From contig JAHEEC010000007.1 in assembly GCA_024640885.1 (NCBI GenBank), positions 1-64,000 of the forward strand: a stretch of 64,000 bases of DNA, given 5' to 3'. Source of the stretch: Bacteroidota bacterium. GTDB lineage: Bacteria; Bacteroidota; Bacteroidia; Bacteroidales; GCA-2748055. The translations under genes were made by a program, and so were the position numbers. Below are positions 59,736 to 64,000 of this stretch, one piece after another. Within the stretch, counting starts at the first letter, position 1. Every line of letters begins with the position of its first letter. A model generated the notes under the pieces. The model worked only from the letters and a program-made list of their open reading frames with translations. It made no database searches and had not been told where the DNA came from.

Positions 59736-61610
59736 ATGGAAGCATTGCCTTTTGCTTCCTGGTTCAAGGATTCGGACGGGAACTACAACCAGGTGAATGG
59801 AGCATTGTTGCAATTCCTGAACAGGGAGAAGGGGGAAGTGATCGGGAGGGGAACCCGGGAATTGACCGATCATCCCCAGGGCGCTCACCGAGATGACGGG
59901 GAGCGGGATGTGTTCAGAACCGGGAAAGCGGAAGAAGCTACCTACTCCAGGGATAATCGCATCTTCAAAACGGTCACCTTCCCCGTGATTGATCTGGACG
60001 GAAAAATCACAGGAACAGGCGGTTACCAGGAAGACATCACCAACCTCACAGGATCCCTCCAGGAGCTTCACCGGGAGAGGGAAACCCTTGAAGCCCTCCT
60101 GGAGAACATGCCTTTCTACATTTTTTTCACGGATACCCAGCACCGGTATATCAGGGTAAACAGCATGATGGCCCGGCTGCTCAGGATCGGGCATCCCGAC
60201 GAAGCAGTGGGGAAGACCAATGCGGAATTTTTCTCGAAAAGGATGGCCAGGAAGATGAGGGAAGAGGACAGATCCATTCTTGCCTCGGGAAAACCAATCA
60301 TCAATAAAATCCTCTATTTTGAAGATGAAGGGATCGATGGATTCTGGATGGAACGAAATAAAATTGCCATCAAGGATGAACGAGGGATCATTACGATGAT
60401 CGTGGGCATCTTGAAAGATGTATCCGATCTGATGAATATAGAGAATGAACTGAAGGATGCCAGGGACCGGGCCCGTGAATCAGACCGGTTAAAAACCTCT
60501 TTCCTGGCAAATATGTCCCACGAGATCAGAACGCCCATGAACGGGATCCTGGGTTTTGCCAACTTGTTGAGGGATCCTGAATTAAGGGATGAGGAAAAGG
60601 ATCTCTATCTGAAGCACATCGAACACTCATCCAACCAGCTCTTAAACATTATTGATGATATCATCGATATTTCTAAAATCGAATCGGGGCAACTGAAAAT
60701 CTCCAATAAACCAGTGAGGATCAATGCCATCCTGGATGAGATCTATTCCTCTTTTTTCCACCGGATCCGGGGCGATGCCCCCGGTCAGAAGAAGGTGGCC
60801 TTTAACTTGAAAAAAGGGGATGAATCCCTTGATTTCACCATTGTTACAGATGATTTCAGGCTCAGCCAGATTTTCAATAACCTGATCGGCAATGCCATCA
60901 AATTCACCAAAGAGGGACACATCACATTTGGCTATTCCATCAAGAACAACAGGCACATTGAATTTTATGTACAGGATAGCGGAATCGGGATTCCGGCCCG
61001 CAACATGGGCCTCATCTTTGACCGGTTTGGCCAGGTGGACCAGGCAAATGCGTATCAACCCTCAGGAACCGGCCTCGGGTTGCCCATATCCAAGAGCCTC
61101 GTGAAATTGATGGGCGGGGAGTTGTGGGTGGAATCCAGCGAAGGAGAGGGCTCCACATTTTACTTCACCCTGCCACTGGTGGTGAAGGAGGCACTGCAGG
61201 AATCCAGGATCCCCATCTCCAATAAAACTTACAACTGGCCCAACAGGCGAATCCTGGTAGCTGAGGACGAAGAGCTTAACTGGATGTTTATCAGGGAGAT
61301 GCTCAGAAAAACAGGTGCTGAAATCCTCCGTGCCAGGGATGGTCACGAGGTGGTGACCATGGTGGAGGAGCAAACACCGGACATGATCCTGATGGATATC
61401 AAGATGCCTGAGATGAACGGCATTGAAGCCACGCGGAAGATCAGGATGCTCGATAAAAAGGTTCCTATCATTGCGCAGACCGCTTTTGTCATGGCCGAAG
61501 AGAAGGAGGAAAGCCTCAGGGCAGGGTGCAATCATTTTGTGACAAAACCCCTGGACAGGACGATCCTGATGGAGCTCATAGACAGTTACTTCAAGAATAA
61601 TATCCCTTAA
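59736..61610 (+). CDS. PAS domain-containing hybrid sensor histidine kinase/response regulator
   Basis: Two PAS regions, 'FLANMSHEIRTPMNGILGFANLL', 'GTGLGLPISKSLVKLMGGELW', receiver 'ILVAEDEELNW...DMILMDIKMPEMNGIEATRKIR'. Confidence 0.92.
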   Translation: MEALPFASWFKDSDGNYNQVNGALLQFLNREKGEVIGRGTRELTDHPQGAHRDDGERDVFRTGKAEEATYSRDNRIFKTVTFPVIDLDGKITGTGGYQEDITNLTGSLQELHRERETLEALLENMPFYIFFTDTQHRYIRVNSMMARLLRIGHPDEAVGKTNAEFFSKRMARKMREEDRSILASGKPIINKILYFEDEGIDGFWMERNKIAIKDERGIITMIVGILKDVSDLMNIENELKDARDRARESDRLKTSFLANMSHEIRTPMNGILGFANLLRDPELRDEEKDLYLKHIEHSSNQLLNIIDDIIDISKIESGQLKISNKPVRINAILDEIYSSFFHRIRGDAPGQKKVAFNLKKGDESLDFTIVTDDFRLSQIFNNLIGNAIKFTKEGHITFGYSIKNNRHIEFYVQDSGIGIPARNMGLIFDRFGQVDQANAYQPSGTGLGLPISKSLVKLMGGELWVESSEGEGSTFYFTLPLVVKEALQESRIPISNKTYNWPNRRILVAEDEELNWMFIREMLRKTGAEILRARDGHEVVTMVEEQTPDMILMDIKMPEMNGIEATRKIRMLDKKVPIIAQTAFVMAEEKEESLRAGCNHFVTKPLDRTILMELIDSYFKNNIP

Positions 61611-61617
61611 GTGATAG

Positions 61618-62295
61618 GTGATGAAAAGAGCGGTAATCATTGTGGCCGGAGGGCGGGGAGAGAGAATGGGAGCAGAGGTACCCAAACAGTTTATGAAGCT
61701 GGACGGAAAGCCTGTGATCCTGCACACCATTGAAAAATTCTTCCGGTTCGATCCCAGCATCAGGATGGTGCTGGTCCTGGCATCCGATCATTTGAGGTTC
61801 TGGGAGGCCATCGCCTCGGCACAACTCTATGGTTCCGGGATCTTGTTGGCTCCGGGCGGGGAGACCCGGTACGAGTCTGTGAGAAACGGACTTCGTTTCA
61901 TCGAAGATGGCATCGTCGTGGGAATCCACGATGCAGTGAGGCCACTGGTTAGCCTGGGTACCCTGGAACGTTGTTACAATTCAGCAGCACAAAATGGCAG
62001 CGGCATCCCGGTCACAGAGATGGATGAAACGGTCAGGATGACCGGTGACAACAACCAGTCGGAGCACCTGGACCGGTCACTTCTGAAGCGGGTCCAGACC
62101 CCCCAGGTCTTTCAATCAAAGATGATTAAGGATGCCTACCAAAATGCTGATCATAAGGAGTATACAGATGATGCCTCGGTATTTGAATCGCTATTCAAAG
62201 ATGTATTTCTGGTAGAAGGAAACAGGGAGAACATAAAAATTACCACACCAACGGACCTTCAGCTGGCTTCTTTACTCATTCGGACATCGGAGTGA
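61618..62295 (+). CDS. ispD: 2-C-methyl-D-erythritol 4-phosphate cytidylyltransferase
   Basis: 'AVIIVAGGRGERMGAEVPKQFMKLDGKPVILHTIEKF', 'GIHDAVRPLVS', 'RVQTPQVFQ', 'YTDDASVFE'. Confidence 0.94.
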   Translation: MMKRAVIIVAGGRGERMGAEVPKQFMKLDGKPVILHTIEKFFRFDPSIRMVLVLASDHLRFWEAIASAQLYGSGILLAPGGETRYESVRNGLRFIEDGIVVGIHDAVRPLVSLGTLERCYNSAAQNGSGIPVTEMDETVRMTGDNNQSEHLDRSLLKRVQTPQVFQSKMIKDAYQNADHKEYTDDASVFESLFKDVFLVEGNRENIKITTPTDLQLASLLIRTSE

Positions 62296-62378
62296 TCTCC
62301 CCCCCGGTTCACCTGGAAGGCACTTCAGGGGCCATAAAATACCTTTAAATTATTTATTACCTTGCAATCCTGAGCACG

Positions 62379-63806
62379 TTGCTTATGGCATGGGCTACAA
62401 AAATCTTCATGGTTGGACTGCTGCTGGGCCTTGCATTGGTAATTGCTGCCCAGGATCCTTTGGATTTCTCAAGCGACAGGCTGATCATCGATGAGATCAC
62501 CGTCCAGGGCAACCGGATCACCAAAGAGCCTATTATCCTCAGGGAGCTTGTATTTGGCAAAGGAGATACCATCAAAAAGATCGAATTACTGACGGATCTT
62601 CAGAGGAGCAAGGAGAACCTGATGAACCTGGCACTCTTCAATTTTGTCCTTTTTGATGCCGAACATTCACCGGGAAACAGGATCAAAGTAATCGTTACAG
62701 TCACCGAGAGGTGGTACATCTGGCCGGTCCCCATCCTTGAATACGCAGAGAGAAATTTCAACGAATTTATCAAGAACAGGGAGTGGGATAAGATCAATTA
62801 CGGGGCATACCTGAAATGGAAAAATTTCAGGGGACGGAATGATGTGCTCTCAGGAAAGATCAGGCTTGGATATATCAAGGATTACGCCCTCTCTTATTCC
62901 ATACCCAGCCTGGGTAAACGACAACAGCACGGAGCGGCAATGGGTTTTAACCTGACCCAGCAAAACGAGGTCATCATAGCCACGGTAAACAATAAACCGT
63001 TGGAGTATAAACCCATAGAAAAACCGGCACAGGTGAGGTTTAATGCTTTTGCCAAGTACAGCTTTCGAAGAAAGTACTTTACATCGCACACCCTCCGGTT
63101 AGAGTATTACGATTACAACGTTTCGGATTCCGTGGCCATCCTCAATCCAAATTTTATGGGAGAAGGGATGTCCCGGCTCAAGTTCTTCCTGCTTACCTAT
63201 GTTTTTGAGCACGATGTGAGGGATTCAAAAGTCTATCCACTGGAAGGCTTTGCCGTGAGTCTCAGGGCCGAAAGATTGGGACTTGGAATCGTTGACGATT
63301 ACCCTTACCCCTCGTTCAGATTTACGGGATTGCTGATGTTTCATCAAAAACTTGCCAACCGGTTATATTTCTATAATACGACCAAGGCCCGGTATTCACA
63401 GGAGAAAGTCATGCCCTATGTCCTGAATAAGGCCCTGGGTTACAATGAATACCTGAGCGGGTATGAGGCCTATGTGATCGACGGTTCAGATTTCGTCATT
63501 ACCAAATACAACCTTAAATTGCAGGTGATCAAACCCACCACCCAGACCATCCCGTTTATACGGATGGAGCAGTTCAATAAGTTGTACTATGCCCTCTATT
63601 TTAACGTCTTTGCCGACGCAGGATATGTGAACAATGTATTTCCGGACCCCACCAATACCATGGTCAATAACTGGCAGTTTTCTGCCGGTGTCGGAATTGA
63701 CCTGGTCACCTACTATGACCAGGTTTTGAGGATCGATTATGCAATCAACCGCTTTGGCGAGCACGGAATCTTCTTCCACCTGGAGACACCCTTTTACAGG
63801 TGGTGA
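62379..63806 (+). CDS. BamA/TamA family outer membrane protein
   Basis: POTRA-like 'IIDEITVQGNRITKEPIILRELVFGKGDTI'; C-terminal beta-barrel ending in aromatic 'FHLETPFYRW'. Confidence 0.82.
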   Translation: MLMAWATKIFMVGLLLGLALVIAAQDPLDFSSDRLIIDEITVQGNRITKEPIILRELVFGKGDTIKKIELLTDLQRSKENLMNLALFNFVLFDAEHSPGNRIKVIVTVTERWYIWPVPILEYAERNFNEFIKNREWDKINYGAYLKWKNFRGRNDVLSGKIRLGYIKDYALSYSIPSLGKRQQHGAAMGFNLTQQNEVIIATVNNKPLEYKPIEKPAQVRFNAFAKYSFRRKYFTSHTLRLEYYDYNVSDSVAILNPNFMGEGMSRLKFFLLTYVFEHDVRDSKVYPLEGFAVSLRAERLGLGIVDDYPYPSFRFTGLLMFHQKLANRLYFYNTTKARYSQEKVMPYVLNKALGYNEYLSGYEAYVIDGSDFVITKYNLKLQVIKPTTQTIPFIRMEQFNKLYYALYFNVFADAGYVNNVFPDPTNTMVNNWQFSAGVGIDLVTYYDQVLRIDYAINRFGEHGIFFHLETPFYRW

Positions 63807-63836
63807 TTACGAGGGCATCATTACAGGAGGATCACC

Positions 63837-64000
63837 CTAAGGATCAATCCAGTCCCCCGCAAGCCTCATCAGGGCGATGAGCTCTCCTAGGGCTTCCTGT
63901 TCAGGAAGGTTCTTTCGTACAGGATTGCGTCCCTTATAAAGGGTCACCCTGCCTGGACCCGCTCCCACATATCCGTAATCCGAATCAGCCATCTCCCCGG
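63837..64000 (-). CDS. C-terminal fragment of an unidentified protein (truncated by window edge)
   Basis: Open minus-strand frame ending '...GEMADSDYGYVGAGPGRVTLYKGRNPVRKNLPEQEALGELIALMRLAGDWIDP*'. Confidence 0.55.
   Translation of the reverse strand, partial: GEMADSDYGYVGAGPGRVTLYKGRNPVRKNLPEQEALGELIALMRLAGDWIDP

Overview
64 kb chromosomal segment with Bacteroidota (Bacteroidales-like) character. Evidence: TAnnTTTG -7 boxes, DUF4271/DUF4292, EnvC and OmpP1/FadL homologues, and the hemD-rnpA arrangement. Content is mostly housekeeping: mutS, rlmN, comF, sir2, dnaG, rnpA, hemD, ctp, polA, queD, ispB-type, uvrC, apt, mnmG, ybeY, dut, pheS, ruvB, nadA, rpiB, hemW, lgt, ispD, and two tRNAs (Leu-UAA, Gly-GCC). 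No CRISPR array, rRNA, transposase or complete prophage was seen. The first ~0.8 kb is AT-rich (C-terminal part of a DUF4143-type ATPase next to tRNA-Leu) and is probably accessory. Best leads: (1) a 1385-aa protein without a signal peptide that joins a GT4-like glycosyltransferase, a ~450-aa unassigned middle region and a C-terminal phosphodiester glycosidase (NAGPA-like) domain, near a second GT4 gene; (2) a parS-like palindrome TGTTCCACGTGGAACT at the mnmG stop codon; (3) an internally deleted VOC/glyoxalase micro-remnant; (4) a universal stress protein and a PAS hybrid kinase in the same frame, separated only by a stop and 20 sense codons lacking an ATG; (5) intergenic elements: a 10-bp inverted repeat before the usp gene, a terminator abutting the rnpA ATG, a promoter-bearing nadA/rpiB gap, and an unannotated 57-aa membrane mini-protein.
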